From: Sulfuricurvum sp.
GTDB lineage: Bacteria > Campylobacterota > Campylobacteria > Campylobacterales > Sulfurimonadaceae
DNA: 64,000 nt
Direction of reading: 5' to 3'
NCBI RefSeq assembly: GCF_023229695.1
Contig: NZ_JALNYS010000005.1
Span: 62,001 to 126,000, forward strand
Shown here: piece by piece, positions 8,286 to 17,000 of the stretch
Numbering within the stretch: position 1 is the first letter of the stretch
Layout: every line of letters begins with the position of its first letter
The notes under the pieces: model-generated
Databases searched by the model: none
What the model saw: only the letters and a program-made list of their open reading frames with translations
Told to the model about the DNA's origin: nothing
Program-made: the position numbers and the translations under genes

Positions 8286-9110
8286 ATGAAAACAGAATTA
8301 TCAGATAGAAAAATAGTAAGACAATCTCACTCTTTGAACTTTTCAAAATTTAGCTTAAGTGCATTATCTATAGATATATTATTTTTATTTTTTGCTCAAA
8401 TAGCAAAAGAAGATGAAGAGTTTAAAGAATTTAAAATCACTTTTAGAGAACTTGAGAAAAAGTTAAACAAGAGAATTGACAAAGATTATATTGACAAAGT
8501 TTGTGAGGAGCTTTTAACAAACCCACTTAGAATTCAAGAAGAGAAATCTGTACTACGTTGCAATTTCGTTTCATCTGCGAGATATTCGAAAGAAGAATCT
8601 TGGTTGCAACTAAAAGTAAGTGACGATTTAAAAGAGCATCTATTAAAAGTAGAAAAAAATTATGTTCTCTCTAATTATTTAAGTATTTCAAAATTAAAAG
8701 GCAGCTACACAAAAAGAATTTATTCTATATTGTCTCAATTTAAGAAAACTGGTTTTTATAAAGTTGATGTTGAAAAATTAATGTATATTCTTGACTTGGA
8801 AAACAAGTATCAAAAATATGGAGATTTCAAAAGAAGAATATTGAATTCTTCAATGAAGGAAATTAATGAAAAGTCAGACATTGAATTTTCATTTAAAGAA
8901 ATTACAGAAAATCTAAAAGTTGTTAGGTTAGAATTTTTTATAAAAATAAAAAAAGATTTAGTTGATGATTCTCATGACTTTGTTGATGAATATAATCAAT
9001 TAATTGCTAAATATGATAAAAAAGCTAAAGAAAAAGGATATGAAGGTTCTTTTTCTCAATATGATGATTCAGCTTATATAGATTCTCTTTTAGAAATCAG
9101 ACCTTTCTGA
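8286..9110 (+). CDS. Rep_3-family plasmid replication initiator
   Basis: The 274-residue product fits the tandem winged-helix initiators that bind iterons and open theta-replication origins. The first domain covers about residues 10-125. The second contains the characteristic pattern LKGSYTKRIYSILSQFKKTG...KYGDFKRRILNSSMKEI (about 137-200). AAGGAG precedes the ATG. The length is close to usual for the family. Iterons and an inverted-repeat operator directly upstream support the call. Its presence in DNA joined to a chromosome implies an integrated plasmid or an ICE that replicates. Confidence 0.85.
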   Translation: MKTELSDRKIVRQSHSLNFSKFSLSALSIDILFLFFAQIAKEDEEFKEFKITFRELEKKLNKRIDKDYIDKVCEELLTNPLRIQEEKSVLRCNFVSSARYSKEESWLQLKVSDDLKEHLLKVEKNYVLSNYLSISKLKGSYTKRIYSILSQFKKTGFYKVDVEKLMYILDLENKYQKYGDFKRRILNSSMKEINEKSDIEFSFKEITENLKVVRLEFFIKIKKDLVDDSHDFVDEYNQLIAKYDKKAKEKGYEGSFSQYDDSAYIDSLLEIRPF

Positions 9111-9165
9111 TTTCCCCCTCTTTTTCCCTTCATTTTCCCTTCATTTTCCTCAATTTTCTTAAAAT

Positions 9166-9200
9166 TTGGACTTTTTCGCTTCAAAAAGTCCATCATTCCA
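9166..9200. repeat. 35-nt terminator-like repeat, copy 1
   Basis: An identical 35-nt sequence occurs at 9166-9200, 13867-13901 and 18837-18871. It contains the stem GGACTTTTT/AAAAAGTCC around CGCTTC. The symmetric stem supplies a U-run either way, so it can serve as an intrinsic terminator in both directions. This copy follows the rep gene. Confidence 0.7.
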
Positions 9201-9295
9201 AAATATCTTGAAAAAACTCCCTAAAACACTCTGAGCAAAAAAGTTTTTCTTTTTCATTGACTTTCTTTTTTGTCTCGATTTTTTGTGATATATGG

Positions 9296-9477
9296 AAGGT
9301 TCAGCTCTTTGCTCATTTGTCTGAACCTTTTAAACATTTCTCAAGAGAGATAGCTTCATACTCGTATTAAACTCCTAATTTAATTAAAACCTATCTCTCT
9401 TTAGAGCTGTTTTTCAAAAACACTCTGTTGCCCTTAAATTCAATTTATTCAGTCTAGGGTGCTGAAAACAAGGAGAA
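9296..9477 (+). promoter_or_regulatory. Structured leader upstream of the pilin operon
   Basis: Between rep and the first pilin gene are two long stems: AAGGTTCAG/CTGAACCTT (9296-9304 and 9321-9329) and AAGAGAGATAG/CTATCTCTCTT (9343-9353 and 9391-9401, 37-nt loop). A GTTTTT/AAAAAC hairpin follows (near 9408-9420). An AAGGAG site precedes the ATG at 9485. It may be a long 5' leader with regulatory folding or a small RNA. No known riboswitch class was recognised. Confidence 0.4.
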
Positions 9478-9484
9478 CAAAATT

Positions 9485-9916
9485 ATGAAAAACGTTAAAA
9501 AAGGTTTCACATTAGTGGAATTATTATTTGTTATGGCGATTATCGCAATATTAGCTGGATTTGCAATTGCAAACTTGAAAGATTCAACAAGAGTTGCTAC
9601 TGAAAATAGTATGAAGAATGATGCAAAAAATGCAATCACTCAACAACAAACTTATTTTGCTGGAAATCAAGAATATACTGACTTAGCAGCTGCAAACGGA
9701 GCTTGGATTGATGCAAACAATGGTATGGTAACTTCTACCGATGGTGTTAAATTCACTGTATCAAAAGGCAATGTTATTGAAACAACTGGAAATATTGATT
9801 GTGGAGATAGCACAGTAGGTTTTTCTGTAGAAATTACAAACGCTACTTTACCAAACGCAACAACTTCTTACAATTCTTGCACAGATGGAACTATCCAAAA
9901 CGGCGCATTAGTTTAA
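9485..9916 (+). CDS. Type IV pilin-like protein, probable major subunit
   Basis: A 143-residue prepilin: leader MKNVKKG, then FTLVELLFVMAIIAILAG with Glu5. It is the first gene of the cluster and the only one followed by its own terminator-like hairpin (9924-9959), which would make it the most abundant product. The globular part is Ala/Asn/Thr-rich and ends with DCGDSTVGFSVEI...YNSC, the C-terminal Cys pair shared across the cluster. Such subunits are cleaved by a PilD-type peptidase and assembled in the inner membrane. The role in conjugation is inferred from neighbours TraG and TraN. Confidence 0.85.
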   Translation: MKNVKKGFTLVELLFVMAIIAILAGFAIANLKDSTRVATENSMKNDAKNAITQQQTYFAGNQEYTDLAAANGAWIDANNGMVTSTDGVKFTVSKGNVIETTGNIDCGDSTVGFSVEITNATLPNATTSYNSCTDGTIQNGALV

Positions 9917-9923
9917 AATCCCT

Positions 9924-9959
9924 CCTGGTTTTTTCCAGGTAGAGAATCCTTCAAGGATT
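9924..9959 (+). terminator. Tandem hairpins after the first pilin gene (attenuator)
   Basis: CCTGG-TTTTTT-CCAGG (9924-9939) is followed by AATCC-TTCAA-GGATT (9945-9959) and a T-rich run. Placed between the first pilin gene and the rest of the operon, it probably lets only part of the transcripts continue. The second hairpin's left arm could also pair with the GAAGGAGG ribosome-binding site of the next gene. Confidence 0.5.
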
Positions 9960-9988
9960 TTCTATTAAATTAAAAGAAGGAGGCGTAA

Positions 9989-10312
9989 ATGTCTTGGTAT
10001 AAATATGATAATAAATCAATGAACGTTTCGGATAAAATTAAATTTTATTCTGCGTGTGTTGGAATAAGCGTAATCGTCTCATTAGGCGTTGTTTTAGCCC
10101 CTTTTCTTTATTCTCACGACTATTTACTATCAAAAGCAAAAGAAGACGCTCATAAGGCTCTAATGGGTTTAAACAGTCCGAAGACTGAATATACGACTGA
10201 ATATTCTTTTGTTGATGTAAAACCGCTTTATGATAATTGCTTTTATATTATCTCTGTTTCTAAATATGATAACTCAGCTGGATATGTAATTTCCGACTCA
10301 TGCAAGGAGTAA
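9989..10312 (+). CDS. Single-TM protein of the pilin cluster
   Basis: A 107-residue protein with a 23-residue polar N-terminus, one membrane helix (about 24-44) and a short extracytoplasmic domain ending DNCFYIISVSKYDNSAGYVISDSC. It lacks a prepilin cleavage site but has the same paired C-terminal cysteines as the pilins around it. A strong GAAGGAGG site precedes the ATG, and the next gene starts 3 nt after its stop. It may be an assembly partner of the pilins (inference). Confidence 0.7.
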   Translation: MSWYKYDNKSMNVSDKIKFYSACVGISVIVSLGVVLAPFLYSHDYLLSKAKEDAHKALMGLNSPKTEYTTEYSFVDVKPLYDNCFYIISVSKYDNSAGYVISDSCKE

Positions 10313-10315
10313 GTC

Positions 10316-10705
10316 ATGAAAAAGGGATTTACTCTCGTTGAAATGCTTATAGTCATGGTTTTATTAGCTGCTCTTCTCGCTTTTAGCATTGATTCTATGA
10401 AAAAAACTCCAAATGTTACTTATAAAAATTCCATGAAAAGTGACATTATAAATGCTTCTTTAAATGAACAAAATATCTATGATAATTTTTATGAATATGA
10501 ATCTGTTGATTTATTTTCTGTTTCTGGAACTGGCTCTCTTGGAGGAAAATATTCTTTATCTCCTTTTAATTCAATGGAAATTGAAACTATCAATTGCTCA
10601 TCAGGTACAGGATTTTTTATCACGGTTGTTAATGAGAAAATTAAAAACTTTTCTATGACTTTAAATTCGTGCAATCAATCAAAAATTCAAGAGGTGACAT
10701 TATGA
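10316..10705 (+). CDS. Type IV pseudopilin-like protein
   Basis: 129 residues: MKKG|FTLVEMLIVMVLLAALLA with Glu5, then a small domain ending INCSSGTGFFITV...TLNSC. The stop overlaps the next gene's ATG (ATGA at 10702-10705), so translation is coupled. A minor pilin is the likely role. Confidence 0.8.
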   Translation: MKKGFTLVEMLIVMVLLAALLAFSIDSMKKTPNVTYKNSMKSDIINASLNEQNIYDNFYEYESVDLFSVSGTGSLGGKYSLSPFNSMEIETINCSSGTGFFITVVNEKIKNFSMTLNSCNQSKIQEVTL

Positions 10706-11112
10706 GAAAAGCTTTTACTATGGTGGAACTTTTAACAGTTATGGCGATTGTGGCAATTTTAACAGGTTTTGGTATGGCGTATTTTGCAGAAGCAACGCTC
10801 CAGGCTCATATCAATAATATGAGAGTTGATGCAAAAAAGAATATTGAATTTCAAGAAACGTTTTATGCTCTAAATAAATATTATGACGAAATTCCAACAA
10901 CTTCATATTCAAACTCAAATCTTGGAGGTTTGAGAGGAAATGATGGAAATAAATTTTCTGTATCAGAAGATAATATTTTGTTTGTTGAGGCTTTCGTTTG
11001 TGACACTGGAATTCCTGGTTATCGAATTCTTATATCTTCTGATACCGTAACTCATACTGCTATCGAATTTAATAAATGTGAAGACGGAGCTATTCATGAG
11101 GTCGTAATATGA
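10702..11112 (+). CDS. Type IV pseudopilin-like protein (Ala at -1)
   Basis: 136 residues from the ATG at 10702, chosen because it overlaps the previous stop and places MRKA|FTMVELLTVMAIVAILTG at the N-terminus. The residue before the cleavage site is Ala, not Gly. The C-terminal domain ends VCDTGIPGYRILI...EFNKCEDGA, matching the family Cys motif. Its stop overlaps the next gene by 4 nt. Confidence 0.8.
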   Translation: MRKAFTMVELLTVMAIVAILTGFGMAYFAEATLQAHINNMRVDAKKNIEFQETFYALNKYYDEIPTTSYSNSNLGGLRGNDGNKFSVSEDNILFVEAFVCDTGIPGYRILISSDTVTHTAIEFNKCEDGAIHEVVI

Positions 11113-11567
11113 AAAAAGCTTTTACGTTAATGGAGCTTTTGATTGTTCTTGTCGTGATTGGTATTGCATACGGTGTCAAAGCGTACAACACAGATAAAAG
11201 AATGAGCGATGTCTCTTTAAAATTTTTATTATTGTACGACATGACGATGGCGATAAAAGCTGAAAATGATTTTAATGATGCTCATAACTCTTTTTTCACT
11301 TCTTCTACTGACCCGATTTGTGGAGCAGGGCTTTGTTATCCAGATTCTAATGGTTATATGTATGCGAAGGGATACACAGGTTATGCCTCTTATTCTGAGA
11401 AAGTGTCTCTTTCTCATGAAAGCACTTATGCTCAATTTTCAACTGTTTCTTGTTCGGATGGTTCGGATGGAGTAAGAATTAGAATGTCTAATATTTATTC
11501 TATTGAATACAATTCGTGTCTTTTTGATAAGCCATATTGGACAAATTCTTCTTGGGTGAAACTATGA
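11109..11567 (+). CDS. Type IV pseudopilin-like protein (Ala at -1)
   Basis: 152 residues, MKKA|FTLMELLIVLVVIGIAYG with Glu5. The globular part has an extra close Cys pair (DPICGAGLC) before the shared motif SCSDGSDGVRIRM...YNSC. ATGA overlaps on both sides show tight coupling with the flanking pilin genes. Confidence 0.8.
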   Translation: MKKAFTLMELLIVLVVIGIAYGVKAYNTDKRMSDVSLKFLLLYDMTMAIKAENDFNDAHNSFFTSSTDPICGAGLCYPDSNGYMYAKGYTGYASYSEKVSLSHESTYAQFSTVSCSDGSDGVRIRMSNIYSIEYNSCLFDKPYWTNSSWVKL

Positions 11568-12016
11568 AAAAAGCTTTTACTCTAATTGAATTAATCATGG
11601 TAATGTTTGTTTTAGCTATTTTGACAGGATACGCTGTTTCGAATTTAAAAGAAGTTTCTACAGGTTTAGATGAAGTAGCTATCAAAAAAAGCATGAACAC
11701 TCTTATTTCTTTTGAAGAAGAGTGTGGGGTTGATAATTTTAATTATGTAAATGATGGGAAGTTTAGATTTTGCAATAATCAACTCGGAGGAGTGAGTGGA
11801 ATTACTTCTGACGAATTTCCTAAAAATGGTACATTGATTTATAGTTCTAATATCATTTATGGAAAAACATATACTATAAAAAATCTACACAAAACTTTTT
11901 ATAAAGTGGACTTTTATGGTGTGACTTGTGATGATGGCGAAAAAGGTTATGAAATAAAAGTAAAAAATAAATCGGGCGAAATTATTCAACTATTCAATTC
12001 TTGCGTAAATGAATAA
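11564..12016 (+). CDS. Type IV pseudopilin-like protein (Ala at -1)
   Basis: 150 residues from the ATG at 11564, which overlaps the preceding TGA. The N-terminus is MKKA|FTLIELIMVMFVLAILTG. It has an extra Cys pair in the middle (EECGVDN...FRFCNN) and the C-terminal pattern VTCDDGEKGYEIKV...FNSC. A 40-nt gap with its own ribosome-binding site separates it from the next gene. Confidence 0.8.
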   Translation: MKKAFTLIELIMVMFVLAILTGYAVSNLKEVSTGLDEVAIKKSMNTLISFEEECGVDNFNYVNDGKFRFCNNQLGGVSGITSDEFPKNGTLIYSSNIIYGKTYTIKNLHKTFYKVDFYGVTCDDGEKGYEIKVKNKSGEIIQLFNSCVNE

Positions 12017-12056
12017 TTCTTCCTATAACAGTTAAAAAATATGGAGGAAAAGAATT

Positions 12057-12506
12057 ATGAAAAAAGCTTTTACAATGGTTGAACTTTTATTTGTTATGGC
12101 AATAATTGCTTCGCTTACAGCGATAGCTGTTCCAAAAATTCAACAGTCAAATCAAAAAAATTTAAAACTGGATACAGAAAGTACAGTTAGAAATGCTTAT
12201 ATCGAAGGCTCTAAGTTAAAAAATCATTTAGATTATGAGACTATAGAAAACGGATGGACGACTGGAGGTTCATACGTTTATTCAAATACAGAAGGAGGTC
12301 GTTCTTATGAGATTTTTTTAAATGGAGAATCTTATAAAATTCCTCTTCCTTCTCCAGATACTCAAATAAATTTAAAAACAAATTATGATGGTTCTTATCT
12401 CTGTTTATCAATTTATATGAGAAATTCATCAACTCCTCCAAATTTTTATTCTTATGGATTGAATGAGTGTAGAAATTTTAAATCTCCACAGTATTTGACT
12501 TGGTAA
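12057..12506 (+). CDS. Type IV pseudopilin-like protein (Ala at -1)
   Basis: 149 residues, MKKA|FTMVELLFVMAIIASLTAIAVPKI with Glu5 and the Pro at about mature position 22 typical of type IV pilin helices. The C-terminal cysteines are present in a diverged form (YLCLSIYM...LNECRNF). GGAGG precedes the start. Confidence 0.8.
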   Translation: MKKAFTMVELLFVMAIIASLTAIAVPKIQQSNQKNLKLDTESTVRNAYIEGSKLKNHLDYETIENGWTTGGSYVYSNTEGGRSYEIFLNGESYKIPLPSPDTQINLKTNYDGSYLCLSIYMRNSSTPPNFYSYGLNECRNFKSPQYLTW

Positions 12507-12518
12507 AAGGAGGATGAT

Positions 12519-12947
12519 ATGAATTTATTTGATATTTTTAAAGCTATTTTTACAGGTATTTTAATTTTTTTCTTAATTTGGGGTTTTCAAGAATTGTACT
12601 CTTTTACTCATTCAGAAGAACCATCTTTTGAATCTTCTACTGAAATTTCTTCTGAGCCTAGTGCTGGAAATGAGGAATATTATTCAGAGGACGAAGTGGT
12701 AGTCGATGAAAATATAGAGGAGGGGGAAGAAACAATTCGTCCAATATATTTTGGAAATAATGAAGAAGGAAAACCTATTTATAAATCTTTTGATATGAGT
12801 GGAAACGAAATAAAAAAAGAAGAACAAAATTTGTCCGTTGAAAGCGAAATCAAGGAGTTAAAAGCTCAAATACTTGAACTCAAACAAAACAAAGAAATTA
12901 TAGAGATAAGAAATGCTTATGGTGAAATTGTGGGAGGCTCAAGATGA
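12519..12947 (+). CDS. Single-TM acidic protein of the pilin cluster
   Basis: 142 residues: one N-terminal membrane helix (about 8-28), a Ser/Glu-rich linker with many acidic residues (about 32-70) and a C-terminal coiled coil (about 105-130). There are no cysteines and no prepilin site. AAAGGAGG precedes the ATG and the stop overlaps the next pilin gene (ATGA). It may tether or space an assembly component; function unknown. Confidence 0.65.
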   Translation: MNLFDIFKAIFTGILIFFLIWGFQELYSFTHSEEPSFESSTEISSEPSAGNEEYYSEDEVVVDENIEEGEETIRPIYFGNNEEGKPIYKSFDMSGNEIKKEEQNLSVESEIKELKAQILELKQNKEIIEIRNAYGEIVGGSR

Positions 12948-13417
12948 AAAAAAGAGGTTTCATACAAATGGAGTTACTAAGTACAATGATTATAGTTTCG
13001 ACTATGCTTCTTGGCTCCACTGGTTATTACATAATTCAAAAAAAAGCTTATGACGAAGTTGTTTTTAAAGCTGAATCTCAAGATTTCGTAAATGGGCTTC
13101 AATATTATCTCGATAAAGACTCAGTAGCCTTTAGAACGGCATTGAATAACGGTTATTCAACTTGTAATACTTTTACAACAAGTCCGACTGAAGGTAATTG
13201 TCCTATGAAGATGGGAGCGATTTACGATTGGTTAAAAAAATCAAGAAATGTAAGTCTCGCTCGACTTGCTGCCGTGACTTGTCGTGATTCAAAAACTGGT
13301 TTTGAGGTGAAATTAACAAACTCAACTTTGGCTACGTCAAAAGAGAGTTTTTATTATAGTCCTTGTAGATATTCAGAACCTGGGTTGTTTGGCTCAAGTC
13401 AATCAAGCTTATTGTAA
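12944..13417 (+). CDS. Type IV pseudopilin-like protein
   Basis: 157 residues, KKRG|FIQMELLSTMIIVSTMLLG with Glu5 but a less usual FIQM start. The globular domain contains CNT...GNCP and ends TCRDSKTGFEVKL...YYSPC, the shared Cys motif. It is coupled to the previous gene by a 4-nt overlap. Divergent start and extra cysteines suggest a minor or tip pilin. Confidence 0.75.
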   Translation: MKKRGFIQMELLSTMIIVSTMLLGSTGYYIIQKKAYDEVVFKAESQDFVNGLQYYLDKDSVAFRTALNNGYSTCNTFTTSPTEGNCPMKMGAIYDWLKKSRNVSLARLAAVTCRDSKTGFEVKLTNSTLATSKESFYYSPCRYSEPGLFGSSQSSLL

Positions 13418-13430
13418 AGGAGGAATAAAA

Positions 13431-13844
13431 ATGAATTTAATTTTAATAATTATTGCATCTTTGATTTCTACAATGATAATAAATTCTGCGAATAAATTAA
13501 ACTTTTATGCAAACAGAATTGTTCTCGAAAGTGAAAAACCTTATCTTTTTGAAAAAGAGGAAAGATTAATAAAATTTGGACAAATGGTTAAAAGAAGTGA
13601 AACAGGAACAAATTTTTTAAGCAAGTGGAATACAAACGGTTTTGTAAAACCTAATAATTCCAATTTTTACGCTTTTAAAATCGATTCTACAGCTACTAAG
13701 CCTTATATAATTCCTTTGAAGGCGGAAGAAGAAATCAGTATGAATGCTTATTTGTGCGGAAATGGAAACATTTCGTGGGGAATTGCCGTAAAAAATAATA
13801 AAATGGATTTAAACAATTATTACGAATATCAATCTCCTTGTTGA
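13431..13844 (+). CDS. Signal-anchored protein ending the pilin cluster
   Basis: 137 residues from the ATG at 13431, chosen for the AAAGGAGG site upstream; a longer frame overlaps the previous gene without one. The N-terminus MNLILIIIASLISTMIIN is a membrane helix with no prepilin processing site. The C-terminal part has LCGNGNISWGIAV...YQSPC, the same Cys pattern as the pilins. It resembles a pilin that lost its leader, or a GspK/PilX-like cap; this is inference. Confidence 0.65.
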   Translation: MNLILIIIASLISTMIINSANKLNFYANRIVLESEKPYLFEKEERLIKFGQMVKRSETGTNFLSKWNTNGFVKPNNSNFYAFKIDSTATKPYIIPLKAEEEISMNAYLCGNGNISWGIAVKNNKMDLNNYYEYQSPC

Positions 13845-13849
13845 TTTAA

Positions 13850-13862
13850 CCCCTTCGAGGGG
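13850..13862 (+). terminator. Hairpin at the end of the pilin operon
   Basis: CCCCT-TCG-AGGGG lies six bases after the last stop of the pilin cluster. It is followed at once by the second copy of the 35-nt terminator-like repeat (13867-13901), giving a double stop for transcription. Confidence 0.55.
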
Positions 13863-13866
13863 CTAG

Positions 13867-13901
13867 TTGGACTTTTTCGCTTCAAAAAGTCCATCATTCC
13901 A
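13867..13901. repeat. 35-nt terminator-like repeat, copy 2
   Basis: Identical to 9166-9200 and 18837-18871. The sequence after it (cctatataacttcataa) resembles that after copy 3 (gctatataacttaaatg). The duplicated unit may therefore combine terminator and following promoter region ahead of the traG and 19071 genes. Up to 14,079 nothing else was seen. Confidence 0.65.
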
Positions 13902-14079
13902 AAAACTCTCTAAACTCACCTATATAACTTCATAACTAAATTTTTACAACGGTTTTTTTATGACTTCTAAATCCTAAATTTCTCGAACAAATCCCCTTAA
14001 TATCCCCTCAAATTTTTACAAACACTAACAATTTTTTTTACAAGGAAACAAAAATATAACAAAAAAGGAGACCAAAAAA

Positions 14080-17000
14080 ATGATAAAAAGATTTTTATTT
14101 TTATTACTTATGTTGTCTATACCTGTTTTTGCTGGCTCTGATTATTTTATTACTGTATCTTCATCAGAAGAAGTAGACTGGTACTGGACTGTTTTTAACG
14201 CTATCCCTATGATTTTAGGCTCTGACTCATATATGACTTTATTACGATTAGTTTTTCTCATGGGAGGATTTCTCGTTTTAGCTCAAATGGTTTTGAATGC
14301 TGGAAAAGATGCTCAGGGAGGGCTAATCAATTTTACAAAATTTCACATCTTAGGAATGGCGGTTCTGACTCTTGCCTTTTCTGACCACAGTACAGTTATT
14401 ATTAAGGCGGAATATCCAACAACTTATTATAACTCTTATTACAATGCTCCATCTGGAATAGCAATTGATAATATTCCTACGCCTTTGGCTTTTGCTTTCA
14501 AATTTTTCAATTCAATGGGAAGAGAAACTGTAGGTTTATTTGAACAAGCTTTTTCATCTGTTTCTCCTGTTCCTGGACAGGAACTTGGAGGAGCTTATTC
14601 GGCTCAAAAATATGGTTATGGTTCATCTTTAAGAAATAATCTAAAATTATTGAATATGGATATGGACGGTGCTCTTGGTATGGCACTTGATGAATTTTTT
14701 TCTGATTGCGTTTATATTCCTTATTCTTCAAAAGGGATGGATGGACAAGTACATCTTGAAGAAATAAGCAACTCAGACAATATTATTTATCTGATGGGGC
14801 AATGGATAAATGGAGGAGAAACAATCGGAGGAGTTGCTGCTGGTGATTATACTGGATACAGAGGTGGAGAACTTATGACTTGTAAAGATTTTTATAATCA
14901 ACTAACTACTATAGATATTGCTCAATTTTTAGCAAAAGACCATTCTTTAGCTACAAATCCATTAGACCCTTTAGGGAAAATGACAGAACAAGATATGGGT
15001 ATGTTGTTAAAAAGTAGAGCCGTTCCTGCATCTGATTTTCAACAAATTGCTCTTCAGGCTGGTGTAATGAACTCTATAGCTAGAAATGATTCTCTTCCTA
15101 CTGGAGTAGTTTATGCTGCTGGAAAACAAAGAGCAGATTTTAATCTAAACAATATCAGTCAAGGATATTATTTAAGTGAAATGCTTCCAGTTATGCAGAT
15201 GATGCTAAGAGGGCTTTTGTATGCAATTTTTCCATTTATTTTGGTAGTAACACTTCTTCCTGGAGGACTTAAAGTTATTGGTCAATATGGTCAAACGATG
15301 CTTTGGGTTGAATCCTGGGGAGTTTTAGCTGCTATCTTAAATCACGTTATTTGTAAATATACAGAAGTGACTGTAGGAGGTGGTTTAACTTTAAATAATT
15401 CGGCTGAAATAATGGGAACAACCGCTTCAATGGCTGGACTTGCTGGTTATCTATATGCTTCTCTTCCTGCTCTTTCATGGTTATTATTAAAAGGCTCTGG
15501 AACAATGCTTGGTAATATCTCTGGTGGTTTATCTGCTAGTTTTGCAAAAAATGCAAGCACTGCTTCAATAGCAGCTGACAGAAAAGCTCAAGCTTCTCAA
15601 GAACAAGTATCAAAAGACTTAGGAAGAGAAGTTTCGATGGCTGAGGCTATGCACTATCAATCAATAGCTTCTGGTATCAAAGAAGGGGCAAACGTAGCTG
15701 TTGATAAAACCGCAGGAAATAATAAAGTTGGAGAAAGAGCTAAATATGAAGCCTCTATGCCTTATGCTAATTATGATGAGAAATTGAAAGTTTTAAACGC
15801 AAGCAAACCTAGTGAGCTTATTGAATTTGAAAAAACTATGACAGGAAATAATATGGCAAAAGATAAGGCTTTAGTAGAAAATACTACAAGACAAAATTTT
15901 ACAGATACTGGAATAAATGAAGCTACTGATAAGAAAAACAATAGCTATAACGTTAATAAATATGGGCAAGATGTTATTCAAGATGTTAAAAATTTTGATA
16001 CAGACAAAAAGAATCTTACAAATCTTGAAGAAAAAAGAGTTCTTCAAGAAAGCCCTCTTGGAGTCGAAGGCGGTATTGTTGCTAAGGCTGGAATTGACAA
16101 AACAAGAGAAGTGACTGCTATTAAAGAAAAAATGAAACAAACTGGAGGTTCTACTGACGATATAGGTAAAACCGAAGGAGAAAAGGATAGTTTAGATTTC
16201 TCTAAAACTTCTGGTTTTGTTGGTGGAACTACAGTTAAGCAACAAAACGACACTGGAAAACATAATGCTGCTGGAGATAATTCAAAAGCGGAAATTATTA
16301 AAAAATGGGGTCAATCAAAAGTTGAAGATTCAAACTTTCATTCTGAAAATAAAGAGAAAGTAGAAAACTTAACAGCTGATAATTTTTACAACAAACAACC
16401 TGGTGGTCAAGACAAATATCTTGAGCAACTTAAAAAGTTTGATGTAACAGGTACAAATTCTAAATTTAAGGGAATCGATGCGAACGGAGACAATACGGTT
16501 TCAGATAAAGAAATCAAAAAATACGGTAATGTTGAGACTAAACAGAATCAAGCTGATTTTATAACTGAACAACATGAACAAAAAGAGAAAGAAGCTGCTG
16601 CTGCGAGAATGAAACACGCTAATGACCCTCGTTTGAGAAGTGGAGCCAATTCTGGTGGTGAATTTGGAAATAATTCAGGTTCAAAACTTGCTGGATATGG
16701 AAACGCTATGGTGAATGCAGGAACAACACTTGACCCTTACCAAAAAGATATTGACTTGACCACAAAACGAAATCTTGATAATGAAGGTGTAAATGTTTCA
16801 AAATTAGCAGAAAACAAAACTGTTGATGTAGTAGAAAAAACTGCACATACTGAAAATCGAGGAGAAACTGAAGCTACTGCGTTTTTAGATGAAAAAGATA
16901 GAAATTATAAAGAAGCATATCAAAAAAATTTAGATGAAGCTCATGAAAAAGGATTGAGTGGAACCGCTGCTATTAATTATGCTTCAAAAGAGACAGCAAA

